64,000 bases of DNA, taken from positions 2,108,001-2,172,000 of the forward strand of contig NZ_CP139971.1 of NCBI RefSeq assembly GCF_034424545.1. The letters are read 5' to 3'. Positions 42,638 to 50,780 of the stretch are shown here, piece by piece. Each line of letters starts with the position of its first letter. Position 1 is the stretch's first letter. This DNA comes from Trinickia caryophylli. Its GTDB lineage: Bacteria; Pseudomonadota; Gammaproteobacteria; Burkholderiales; Burkholderiaceae. Below the pieces are notes generated by a model, which had not been told where the DNA came from, did not search any database, and worked only from the letters and a program-made list of their open reading frames with translations. Both the position numbers and the translations under genes were made by a program.

Positions 42638-44316
42638 AAACGGACCTGTCATGCCGGACCTCGGTGGCGATCGTCGGCGCGGGACCGAATGGCGTAGCGA
42701 TGGCGAATATGCTCGGCCTGTACGGTGTCGATACGGTCGTCATCGAAAAGGAGGCGCGAATCGTCGAATTTCCGCGCGCCGTGGGCATCGACGATGAAGC
42801 GCTGCGTCTCTTTCAGACTGCGGGCCTGGCCGACGAACTGAGCCGCGACATCATTCAGAACGTGCCGCTGCGTATGTTCAAGGCGAACGGCGTGTGCTTT
42901 GCCGACATTCGTCCGTCGGTGCGCGAATTCGGTTGGTGGCGGCGCAACATCTTCATGCAGCAGCTCGCCGAAAAGACGCTGCGGCAAGGGCTCGAGCGGT
43001 ATCCGCACGTCCAGCTCCGCACATGCGAGGAACTCGTTCATCTGGAGCAGGACGCGCAAGGCGCGACGTTGCGCGTGCGGCGCGATGACGGCGAATCCTA
43101 TACGCTGCGCGCGGACTACGTGGTTGCTGCCGACGGCGGCCGCAGCCCGACGCGCGAGATGCTCGGTGTGAAGCTGGCCGGTACCACGCATCCGATCAAA
43201 TGGGTCGTGGTCGACGTTAAAAACGCCGATCTCGAGCAGCCGTGCACGGCGCTCAATTGCGACCCGCGGCGTCCGAACGTCTGCATCTACTTGCCGTTCA
43301 ATTTCCGGCGGTGGGAATTCCTTGTCTTTCCGCACGAAGACGAAGAGGCGATCGCGCGGCCCGAGTCGGTCCGCAAGCTGATCGCGCCGTACGTCGGCAA
43401 TGTGGAGAACGTCGAGATCGTGCGTGCCCGGACATATACCCACCATTCGCGCGTGGCGGAGCGGCTGCTCGTTGGCCGCGTCGCGCTCGTCGGCGATGCG
43501 GCGCATCTCACGCCGCCGTGGATCGGCCAGGGGCTCAACGCCGGATTGCGCGACGTCGGCAACCTGGCCTGGAAGCTGGCCGGAGTCGTCAAGGGCACGC
43601 TGCGGACCGACGTGCTGGCGACCTACGAGTCCGAGCGTCGCGGCCACGTGAAGGCGATGATCGATCTCGCCGATACGTTCGGCGCGATGCTCATGCCCAC
43701 GCGTAAGAGCGTGGCGTTTCTGCGCGACTGCTTTTTCGATCTTGCCCGGTGTGCGCCCGGGTTGCGCAGCTACCTGCTGCAGATGCGTTTCAAGCCGATG
43801 CCCCGGTACACGAACGGCGTGGCCCTGGCTGGCCGTTCGGGCACGACCAGTGCAATAGGCGCCACGGGCACAATGGGCTCAAGGGGCACAATCGGCTCCA
43901 TCGGCACGATGATCGTGCAGCCCGACGTCGAGACGGCCGACGGCATGCGTCGCAAACTCGACGACGTGCTCGGGCCGTGGTTCTCGCTCGTGGGCTGGCG
44001 ATGCGACCCGCAGGCCTTTTTGAGCGCCGCCGATCGCGCGTACTGGGCGGCTCTCGGCGCCAAGTTCGTGCAGGTGAATCGTTCGCGCAGCGGTGCGTGC
44101 CGCGAGCGGCGCGTCACGAGCGCGTTCGATACCGAATGCGTCGAGGATGTCGATAACGCGATGGCGGACTGGTTCGAGAAATACCCGGGACCCTTGGTGC
44201 TCGTGCGGCCCGATCGATACGTCGCCGCGCAAACCGATGCCGCCGGTATCGGCGACATGACCGCGGCCTTTCAGGCGTTCGCGCCGCGGCAGCCGGAGAC
44301 AGCCCATGTTTGTTGA
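42634..44316 (+). CDS. MhpA-like FAD-dependent aromatic monooxygenase
   Basis: A 560-aa flavoprotein hydroxylase. Motifs are VAIVGAGPNGVAMANML (FAD), VVAADGGRSPTRE (DG motif), and VALVGDAAHLTPPWIGQGLN (GD motif), as in 3-(3-hydroxyphenyl)propionate hydroxylase. The start is GTG at 42634, overlapping the previous TGA (GTGA). Around residues 405-425 there is a Gly/Thr/Ser-rich insert (GATGTMGSRGTIGSIGTM) encoded by tandem 18-bp repeats. It would hydroxylate a phenolic substrate to a catechol for the VOC-type protein of the same operon. Confidence 0.88.
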   Translation: MKTDLSCRTSVAIVGAGPNGVAMANMLGLYGVDTVVIEKEARIVEFPRAVGIDDEALRLFQTAGLADELSRDIIQNVPLRMFKANGVCFADIRPSVREFGWWRRNIFMQQLAEKTLRQGLERYPHVQLRTCEELVHLEQDAQGATLRVRRDDGESYTLRADYVVAADGGRSPTREMLGVKLAGTTHPIKWVVVDVKNADLEQPCTALNCDPRRPNVCIYLPFNFRRWEFLVFPHEDEEAIARPESVRKLIAPYVGNVENVEIVRARTYTHHSRVAERLLVGRVALVGDAAHLTPPWIGQGLNAGLRDVGNLAWKLAGVVKGTLRTDVLATYESERRGHVKAMIDLADTFGAMLMPTRKSVAFLRDCFFDLARCAPGLRSYLLQMRFKPMPRYTNGVALAGRSGTTSAIGATGTMGSRGTIGSIGTMIVQPDVETADGMRRKLDDVLGPWFSLVGWRCDPQAFLSAADRAYWAALGAKFVQVNRSRSGACRERRVTSAFDTECVEDVDNAMADWFEKYPGPLVLVRPDRYVAAQTDAAGIGDMTAAFQAFAPRQPETAHVC

Positions 44317-44632
44317 ACAGCGCATCTACACGCTCGTGCCGGGTGGCACTGCGGAATATCTGCGAACCTATGCCGAATGCGGTCGTGCGGCGCAGGAACG
44401 GGTGCTCGGCAAGATGCTCGGATGCTTCACCACCGAAGTCGGGCCGCTCAACCAGCTCGTCTATCTGTGGATTTTCGATTCGCTCGAAGAGCGCTCCGTA
44501 CGTCGGACGACGCTGATGGCCGACCCGGATTTTCGGGAGTTTCGCGCAAAGGTGCGTCATTTGCTCGTCAAGCAGGAGAACCTGATCCTCAAACACGAAA
44601 TCGGCGGCTTGCTGGCCGATCGGGAACGGTAG
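44306..44632 (+). CDS. NIPSNAP-family protein
   Basis: A 108-aa dimeric alpha/beta-barrel type protein: EQRIYTLVPGGTAEYLRTY, LGCFTTEVGPLNQLVYLW and VKQENLILKHE are diagnostic of NIPSNAP. Bacterial members are frequent in aromatic and terpene catabolic operons; an activity is not established in general. It overlaps the monooxygenase by 11 bp and has GGAG upstream, so the two are coupled. Confidence 0.88.
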   Translation: MFVEQRIYTLVPGGTAEYLRTYAECGRAAQERVLGKMLGCFTTEVGPLNQLVYLWIFDSLEERSVRRTTLMADPDFREFRAKVRHLLVKQENLILKHEIGGLLADRER

Positions 44633-44710
44633 TGCCCCGGAGCATCCACGCAGGTCTCGCGCGGCCCGGCAGCCGGCCTCACCACCGTCCGTACGACAAC
44701 CACGATCGAG

Positions 44711-46201
44711 GTGTTCATCTTGACCCCATCCAATCCATCGGCCACGGGTGCGGCTGCGTCGCAAGCGCCTGATTACCCATCGCTCCATCTCTACATCGAC
44801 GGCGAGTTTCACGCCGCGAGGGGGCGTCGAACAGAGCCGGTCGCCGATCCCGGAAACGAGCGCGTCATCGGCGAGCTGCCGCATGCGGATGCAGACGACG
44901 TTGCGCGCGCCATCCATGCGGCGCATCGGGCGTTCCGCGCGTGGAAGCGGGAGTCGCCGCTCGCCCGTTCCGAGGTGCTGAGGCGGGCCGCCCACCTCAT
45001 TCGCCAGCGCGCCCGCGAGATCGGCTCCCATATCACGATGGATCAGGGCAAGCCGCTTCATGAAGCGGTGGCGGAGGTGATGTCGTCGGCGGAGCATCTC
45101 GAATGGCATGCGGAGGAGGGGCGGCGAATTTACGGACGCGTGGTGCCGTCGCGCTCGCCGGACGTGACGCAGACGGTGCTGCGAGAGCCGATTGGTGTGT
45201 GCGCGGCGTTTTCGCCATGGAACTTCCCGTTCAACCAGGCGTTGCGCAAGGTCGCGGCGGCGCTGGCATCCGGCTGCACGCTGGTGCTGAAAGGCCCGGA
45301 GGAGTCTCCAAGTGCGATTGCGGCGCTCGCGCGCATCTTTCACGATGCCGGCTTGCCGCCCGGTTGCCTGAACGTCGTGTGGGGTGTGCCGTCCGAGGTC
45401 TCTGCGCAACTGATCGAATCGCCGGTCGTGCGCAAAATCTCGTTCACGGGATCGGTGCCGGTCGGCAAGCGTCTTGCGGCACTCGCCGCATCGCAGATGA
45501 AGCGCATGACCATGGAGCTGGGCGGACATGCACCCGTGATCGTCTGCGACGACGCGGACGTCGAACGCGCCGCCACCATGCTCGCAGCCTACAAGTTCCG
45601 GAATGCCGGCCAGGTCTGCGTGTCTCCAACGCGGTTTCTCGTGCAGCGCCCCGTGTTCGAACGCTTCGTTCGGACGTACCTCGAAGAGGTGGGCAAGATC
45701 CGGGTGGGCTACGGTCTCGAAGAAGGCGTGACGATGGGCCCGCTCGCGCAGGAGCGGCGCGTTTCGGCCATCGAGGCGTTCGCTGCCGATGCGCGGGCGA
45801 AGGGCGCGCACATTGCCGCGGGCGGTATGCGATTGCCCGGCCCCGGACATTACTTCGCGCCCACGGTCATATTGGACCCGGCGCACGACAGCCGTCTCAT
45901 GAACGAGGAGCCTTTCGGGCCGATCGTCGGCATCGTGCCGTTCGACGATCTGGATGGCGCGCTGACCGAGGCGAATCGGTTACCGTTCGGTCTGGCGTCG
46001 TACGCTTTTACGACATCGACGCGAAACGCTCATCGCATCAGCCGCGAACTCGAAGCCGGCATGGTCAACATCAACCATTTCGGCATGGCGCCCGCCGAGA
46101 TCCCATTCGGCGGGATCAAGGATAGCGGCTTCGGCAGCGAGGGCGGCACCGAAACCTTCGATGGCTACCTCGTGACCAAGTTCGTGACGCAGTTCTGCTG
46201 A
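44711..46201 (+). CDS. NAD(P)-dependent aldehyde dehydrogenase (succinate-semialdehyde type)
   Basis: A 496-aa [39 protein letters not shown], the general-base Glu in [10 protein letters not shown] and the catalytic Cys in [12 protein letters not shown] are all present. It closes the nine-gene operon and would oxidise an aldehyde or semialdehyde product to the acid. The annotated start is GTG at 44711; a TTG at 44720 would be better spaced from GAGGTG. Its TGA (46199-46201) directly abuts the convergent IclR gene. Confidence 0.9.
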   Translation: MFILTPSNPSATGAAASQAPDYPSLHLYIDGEFHAARGRRTEPVADPGNERVIGELPHADADDVARAIHAAHRAFRAWKRESPLARSEVLRRAAHLIRQRAREIGSHITMDQGKPLHEAVAEVMSSAEHLEWHAEEGRRIYGRVVPSRSPDVTQTVLREPIGVCAAFSPWNFPFNQALRKVAAALASGCTLVLKGPEESPSAIAALARIFHDAGLPPGCLNVVWGVPSEVSAQLIESPVVRKISFTGSVPVGKRLAALAASQMKRMTMELGGHAPVIVCDDADVERAATMLAAYKFRNAGQVCVSPTRFLVQRPVFERFVRTYLEEVGKIRVGYGLEEGVTMGPLAQERRVSAIEAFAADARAKGAHIAAGGMRLPGPGHYFAPTVILDPAHDSRLMNEEPFGPIVGIVPFDDLDGALTEANRLPFGLASYAFTTSTRNAHRISRELEAGMVNINHFGMAPAEIPFGGIKDSGFGSEGGTETFDGYLVTKFVTQFC

Positions 46202-46927
46202 TCAGGTTGCCGCGCCGATGCGCGCGGCCGCATCGACCAAAAGGGTGCCGAGTACCCGCTGATCGAAGAGGGCGAAATGCTCTGCGCGGAATATCAGCGA
46301 CAGGCTGCTGTCGATGCTGCCGCCGCTGGCGGACCGGATGGGGGCTGCGATACCGACGAAGCCTGCGTCCAGTTCGCCCCGCGAGATGCAGTAGCCGGTC
46401 TCGACGATCTCCTGGCAGTGCCGCCAGAACGCCATCCAATCGTTGAACTCGCCCATCTCCGCATGGTGGCGCTCATGCAGCCGCTTCAGGCGTGCACGGG
46501 ACATGAACGCGATGATCGCTTTCGACGATGCCCCCTGGAAGAGCGGCATGATGCGGCCGCGCCCGAAGCCCAACTCCAGATTCTCGGCGCCGGCCTCGTG
46601 CATGACGTTGATCACCTGCTCGTCGTACAGCGTCGATACGACCGCTTCGCCGCCCGTTACGCGAACCAGTTTCTGGACGATCGGCGTGGCGGCGATCAGC
46701 GTGGGATCCGATTGCCGCATGTTGTAGTCGAGATGGATGATGCGAGGCCCGAGGCAATAGCGGCCGTTGTTGCTTACGAGCAGCCCCGCCGATGCCAATT
46801 CCTTCACGTACCGGTAGCAGGTGGTGCGCGAGAACCCCATGTGCCCGGCGATCTCTTCCGCCGTCATCGACATCGCCGACGACGAAAAGACATCGAGGAC
46901 GGAGAGCATTTTGGTGAGGCTCGACAT
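46202..46927 (-). CDS. IclR-family transcriptional regulator
   Basis: A 241-aa regulator with N-terminal winged helix (MTAEEIAGHMGFSRTTCYRYV) and the C-terminal IclR effector domain (VMHEAGAENLELGFGRG, QGASSKAIIAFM, GYCISRGELDAGFVGIAAPI). The ATG at 46927 is preferred; the open frame runs 63 codons further. It is convergent with the nine-gene operon with no spacer: the two stop codons form TGATCA at 46199-46204. IclR proteins commonly control neighbouring aromatic operons, so the palindrome in the 36977-37006 promoter is a plausible target. Confidence 0.88.
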   Translation of the reverse strand: MSSLTKMLSVLDVFSSSAMSMTAEEIAGHMGFSRTTCYRYVKELASAGLLVSNNGRYCLGPRIIHLDYNMRQSDPTLIAATPIVQKLVRVTGGEAVVSTLYDEQVINVMHEAGAENLELGFGRGRIMPLFQGASSKAIIAFMSRARLKRLHERHHAEMGEFNDWMAFWRHCQEIVETGYCISRGELDAGFVGIAAPIRSASGGSIDSSLSLIFRAEHFALFDQRVLGTLLVDAAARIGAAT

Positions 46928-47158
46928 GACATGATCCCGGGGCAGGTTGTGGCTGTGCGATGTTTGCGGCTGAGATGGCTCGAGCCTGTCCGGCGCGGCG
47001 CGAACCTTCGCGGCCGTAATGGTTGTGAACGGCCGTGAAGGGCAGCTTTGCGAATTTTGCGAATGGGACAAGCGCTGACGGATTTTAGCAACCTTGCGGG
47101 CCGTCATTCGGTGCACGGGCCACGTGCCGGTGCGTGGAGCGGTACGCGCGCGGGGCGG

Positions 47159-48229
47159 CTAACCATGCTTGCGGGGAATCGCGATCTCGAAAACGCTGCC
47201 GCCGTTGGCCGAGCGCCGATAGCGCGCGTGGCCGGCATGGGCGAGCGCAATCGCGCGCACCACCGAGAGGCCGAGCCCGGAGCCGCCGGAATCGCGCGAA
47301 CGCGAAGCGTCGCCGCGCGTGAACGGCTCGAACGCCTGGGGCTCGAATTCGGGCGGGAGTCCCGGGCCGTCGTCTTCGACGCGCACAACGACGTAATCGT
47401 CGTCAGCGATGATCTGTACCCGCAACACGCCTGCGCTCGCGTAGCGCCGAGCGTTATCGAGCAGCGCGAGCAACGCTTGCCTGATCCGGGCGCCATCGCA
47501 CGTCACCACCGTGGGCGAGATCGACAGTTCGACGGATAGCCCGGCCTGCTCGAGTGGCTGCCGGATGGAATCGACTGCACGCCGGACTTCCGCGCCGATG
47601 TCGATCGACGCCACGCGCATTTCCAGATGGCCGCTGTCTTGCAGCGTGACGACGCGCAGATCGTCGACGAGGCGGGAAAGTCCTTCCACCTGGAACAGCA
47701 GGCCTCGGAAGAGGTTCTCGTCGGGCTGGAACACGCCTTCGGCGAGGCCTTGCAACCGCCCTCTGAGCACCGTGAGGGGTGTGCGCAACTCATGCGCGAT
47801 CGCCGCATTCCAAGCCGCCATATCCGCGGCCATATCCTGAAGCTTCGTGGCCATCGCGTTGAAGTCGTCGACGAGATGGGCCGTTTCGCCCAGCGAGCGA
47901 TCGCCTGGGACAGCCCTTGCGGCGAGATCGCCGTTGGCGATACGCTGCGCCCCTTCAGCCAGCGAGTTGAGCGGAATCAGGATGCGTCTCGCAAGACGCA
48001 GCGCAAGAATCACGGCGATCACGAGGCCGACGAAAAGCACTGCGGCGAAGATCAGGTAGTCCGGCGCCTCCGGGATGAACATGTCCTCGGGCGGGCCCGC
48101 CGGTGGCCAGAACGTGTAGAGCAGCCCGTAGATGAGAAACGAACCGACGAAGGCGATCAGCGTGGTAATGGCGGAGACGAGGCCCATGGAGGCCACGATC
48201 TGCCGGCTCAGCTTGCTGCGCCCGGGCAT
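47159..48229 (-). CDS. sensor histidine kinase of an AdeRS/BaeSR-like two-component system
   Basis: A 356-aa membrane kinase. Two membrane helices (about 12-40 and 57-80) enclose a very short periplasmic loop, then HAMP, the H box IAHELRTPL with the phosphorylated His, an N-box LLDNARRYA, and the G boxes VEDDGPGLPPE and GGSGLGLSVV. The tiny sensor loop suggests membrane-stress or intramembrane sensing. Its ATG overlaps the regulator stop (ATGA at 48228-48231 region), so both are made from one message. Confidence 0.9.
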   Translation of the reverse strand: MPGRSKLSRQIVASMGLVSAITTLIAFVGSFLIYGLLYTFWPPAGPPEDMFIPEAPDYLIFAAVLFVGLVIAVILALRLARRILIPLNSLAEGAQRIANGDLAARAVPGDRSLGETAHLVDDFNAMATKLQDMAADMAAWNAAIAHELRTPLTVLRGRLQGLAEGVFQPDENLFRGLLFQVEGLSRLVDDLRVVTLQDSGHLEMRVASIDIGAEVRRAVDSIRQPLEQAGLSVELSISPTVVTCDGARIRQALLALLDNARRYASAGVLRVQIIADDDYVVVRVEDDGPGLPPEFEPQAFEPFTRGDASRSRDSGGSGLGLSVVRAIALAHAGHARYRRSANGGSVFEIAIPRKHG

Positions 48230-48918
48230 CAGCTTTCCGTCAGACGGTAGCCGACGCCGCGCACGCCGGAAATCATGCCCGGTGCGCCGGCCTGATCGAG
48301 CTTCTTGCGAAGGTTGCTGACGTGGCTGTCGACGGTTCGTTCGCGGGCATCGCCGCCGGGCAGACAGGCATCGACCAGTTCACTGCGCCCGAAGGTGCGG
48401 CCGGGCGACCTGGCCATGTGGACGAGTATTCTGAACTCGGTCAGCGTCAGCGCAAGCGGCGCGGCGCCGTCTTTGCAGGCCACCGTGGCCACATAGCTTT
48501 CCGTATCGATCTCGAGCTTGCCCAGCCTCAGCACCCCGGCCTGCCGCGACTGGCCGGCACGCCGCAACACGGCCTGGATGCGGGCCACCACCTCCATCGG
48601 GTTGAACGGCTTGACGATGTAGTCGTCCGCGCCGAAACGCAGGCCCTGCAGGCGGTCGATATCCTGGTCGAGCGCGGTCAGCATGATCACGGGCGTATTG
48701 CTGCGGCGGCGCAGTTCCATCAATACTTGCCAGCCGTCCAGCTTAGGCATCTTGACGTCCAGCAGGACGAGGTCCGGCTTCAGCACGGCGTGAGCCTGCA
48801 CGGCGGCCTGGCCGTCCGCGACCTGGTAGCTTCGGAACCCTTCCCGAGTCAGATAGGCGTCCAGGATCTCGGCGATCTCGCGTTCGTCTTCGGCGATGAG
48901 GATCAAGGCGTTGGTCAT
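48229..48918 (-). CDS. OmpR-family response regulator, AdeR-like
   Basis: A 229-aa regulator. The receiver has the acidic pocket (IAEDE) and phospho-acceptor Asp in LVLLDVKMPKLDG; the TALDQDIDRLQGLRFGADDY stretch is strongly reminiscent of Acinetobacter AdeR. The C-terminal winged helix ends RERTVDSHVSNLRKKL and VRGVGYRLTES. It is divergent from the RND efflux operon and most likely regulates it through the phased repeats at 49362-49405. Confidence 0.9.
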   Translation of the reverse strand: MTNALILIAEDEREIAEILDAYLTREGFRSYQVADGQAAVQAHAVLKPDLVLLDVKMPKLDGWQVLMELRRRSNTPVIMLTALDQDIDRLQGLRFGADDYIVKPFNPMEVVARIQAVLRRAGQSRQAGVLRLGKLEIDTESYVATVACKDGAAPLALTLTEFRILVHMARSPGRTFGRSELVDACLPGGDARERTVDSHVSNLRKKLDQAGAPGMISGVRGVGYRLTES

Positions 48919-49135
48919 ACGTCATTTCTCGTTTTTGTACAGATGTCACGCAGGCAGTGCATGCTTGCACAGCGCGCCGCGCTGGTAAACAGGCTCAACA
49001 GAATCTCGATCATATCTCGACGGTTTCTGGACAATGCGCGCTCATGATCGGGGAGTATTCGGCCGTTACGTTCGATCGCCTGCCAAGAGCGCGAACCGGG
49101 GTCCGCTCGCTTGAACCGCAACGACAGGATGTTTT
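48919..49135. other. upstream region of the two-component operon
   Basis: A 217-bp gap with the likely promoter of the regulator on the minus strand. No clear -35/-10 pair or palindrome stands out. Confidence 0.3.
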
Positions 49136-49363
49136 GTGAAATACATAAAAAAATCGGCAATCGTCGAGGCAATACGGTACGACCAGCCCGGGCGCCATCC
49201 GCTCGTGGACGCATTCGAAGGGGGATGGCGAATCCCGACGCCCGACGGCTGGCGCAGTGTCGATCTGGGCGATTGGATCGTCACCGATTCAAGCGGGGTC
49301 TCCTGGCCCATGTCCGACGCGATGTTCATGCAAATGTACGAGCCCTGCGAGGCCGGCGACTGA
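49136..49363 (+). CDS. small conserved-looking hypothetical protein
   Basis: A 75-aa protein from a GTG at 49136 with ACAGGATG upstream. The sequence (AIRYDQPGRHPLVDAFEGGW, then LGDWIVTDSSGVSWPMSD and MFMQMYEPCE) resembles small PGDYxV-type proteins also found in phages: a compact beta-rich fold. The function is unknown. It sits between the two-component system and the efflux operon; its stop codon is the first base group of the 11-bp repeats. Confidence 0.6.
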   Translation: MKYIKKSAIVEAIRYDQPGRHPLVDAFEGGWRIPTPDGWRSVDLGDWIVTDSSGVSWPMSDAMFMQMYEPCEAGD

Positions 49364-49405
49364 TCTCCACCCGATCTCCATAACGTCTCCACACGATCTC
49401 GGCAC
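49362..49405 (-). promoter_or_regulatory. four 11-bp-phased direct repeats, AdeR-like operator
   Basis: On the plus strand the units are GATCTCCACCC, GATCTCCATAA, CGTCTCCACAC and GATCTCGGCAC, at 49362, 49373, 49384 and 49395. Read on the minus strand the core is TGTGGAGA or TATGGAGA every 11 bp. The published AdeR site of Acinetobacter is a direct repeat of AAGTGTGGAG with an 11-bp period, so the resemblance is specific. It lies about 95 bp upstream of the efflux adaptor start. Confidence 0.65.
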
Positions 49406-49498
49406 TGCGGTCCTACGATCGGGCAGCTTCGATAGTGCCCGCATCGGCGAACGGAAGCGCCCGCTGCCGGGCGCGCCCGATGGCGAGCCGGATCAACC

Positions 49499-50773
49499 AT
49501 GGCTACGGGAGTCGCTTTGTTGGAGATGAAGAACAACTGGAGAACGGCGAAGGCTGCAACGCTGCTCGCGTTGCTGTCGCTTGGCGCGTGCAAGGAGCAC
49601 GGCGAGCCGGCCGGGCAGACGAGCGCGCGCGCGCAGGTCAGCGTTGTCGTACTGCGCGCCCAGTCGGTGCCGCTTTCCACCGAACTGCCGGGACGCGTGG
49701 TGGCCTCGCTGGAAGCGGAGGTACGCCCCCAGGTCACCGGCATCATCAAGCAGCGGTTTTTTCGCGAAGGCAGCGATGTCCGGGAGGGCGAGGCCCTCTA
49801 CCAGATCGACCCGATGACTTATCAGGCGGCGTACGACAGCGCGCTTGCCGCGTTACAAAAGGCGGAGTCCGCCGTGCCGGCGGCGCAGGCAAAGGCCGAT
49901 CGATACAGCGCGCTGGTGAAGCGCAATGCCGTCAGTCAGCAGGAGTACGACGATGCCCAGGACGTTCTTGCCCAGGCCCGTGCCAGTGTGCGAGCGGCGG
50001 GGGCAAACGTCGAGGCGGCGAAGATCGCGCTCGACTATACGACGATTCGGGCGCCGATCTCGGGCCGCATCGACAAGTCGTCGCTCACGGCCGGGGCGCT
50101 CGTCACGGCCGGTCAGGCCACGGCCTTGACCACGATCCGCCAGATCGATCCGATCAACGTCGATCTGACGCAGTCGAGCATGAGCTTTCTGGATATGCGC
50201 GAGGCGCTCGAAGCGGGGCGCTTGCGATCCGCGGGCGGGGGCGTGGAGGTGAAGCTCAAGCTCGAGAACGGCACGACCTATCCGCTTGGCGGGCGACTGG
50301 AGTTCTCCGAATCGAACGTGAGTCCGGCGACGGGTACCTTCGTGTTGCGGGCCGTCCTGCGCAATCCCGCCCGCCTCCTGCTTCCGGGCATGTATGTGCG
50401 GGCCGTCGTCGATGAAGGGACGATCCCGCGCGCATTTCTGGTACCTCAGCGCGCCGTGAGCCGGGACCTTCGCGGCGAGGCGACGGCGCTCGTCGTACGA
50501 GAGGGGAAAGTCGTTCAACTGGCGCTGGGCGGTGCGCGGCAGTACGGCAACGACTGGCTCGTCGATAAGGCCGTATTAGATGGCGATCAGGTGATCGTCG
50601 AAGGCGGCCAGCGCGTGCGCGAGGGCGACGCCGTCGTCACGCGGCGGGTCGAGATCGATACCGCGACGGGCGCGATCCGTCCGGCAGCTCCGCTAGCCGG
50701 GGTCCGCGACGCGGGCGCACCTGCTTCCGGCCGTCCCCTGCTGAGCCGAGATCGGCAGCCCAATCGCGGTTGA
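49499..50773 (+). CDS. RND efflux periplasmic adaptor (membrane fusion protein)
   Basis: A 424-aa adaptor. A lipoprotein signal ends in LLSLGAC with Cys about 33. The barrel-sandwich hybrid halves are visible (VRPQVTGIIKQRFFREGSDV and TIRAPISGRIDKSSLTAG), with an alpha-hairpin around 100-160. It links the inner-membrane pump to the outer-membrane channel. Start choice is uncertain: ATG at 49499 has no ribosome site, while TTG at 49517 follows GGGAG. It is of the AcrA/MexA/AdeA type. Confidence 0.88.
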   Translation: MATGVALLEMKNNWRTAKAATLLALLSLGACKEHGEPAGQTSARAQVSVVVLRAQSVPLSTELPGRVVASLEAEVRPQVTGIIKQRFFREGSDVREGEALYQIDPMTYQAAYDSALAALQKAESAVPAAQAKADRYSALVKRNAVSQQEYDDAQDVLAQARASVRAAGANVEAAKIALDYTTIRAPISGRIDKSSLTAGALVTAGQATALTTIRQIDPINVDLTQSSMSFLDMREALEAGRLRSAGGGVEVKLKLENGTTYPLGGRLEFSESNVSPATGTFVLRAVLRNPARLLLPGMYVRAVVDEGTIPRAFLVPQRAVSRDLRGEATALVVREGKVVQLALGGARQYGNDWLVDKAVLDGDQVIVEGGQRVREGDAVVTRRVEIDTATGAIRPAAPLAGVRDAGAPASGRPLLSRDRQPNRG

Positions 50774-50780
50774 GGGCGCC

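Noticed and set aside
44114..45886. Minus-strand open frame of 590 codons antisense to the ALDH and NIPSNAP genes
   Set aside because: Antisense shadow with no recognisable motif; the plus-strand genes have full active sites.
46199..46204. TGATCA palindrome as a regulatory site
   Set aside because: It is simply the two convergent stop codons TGA and TCA touching each other.
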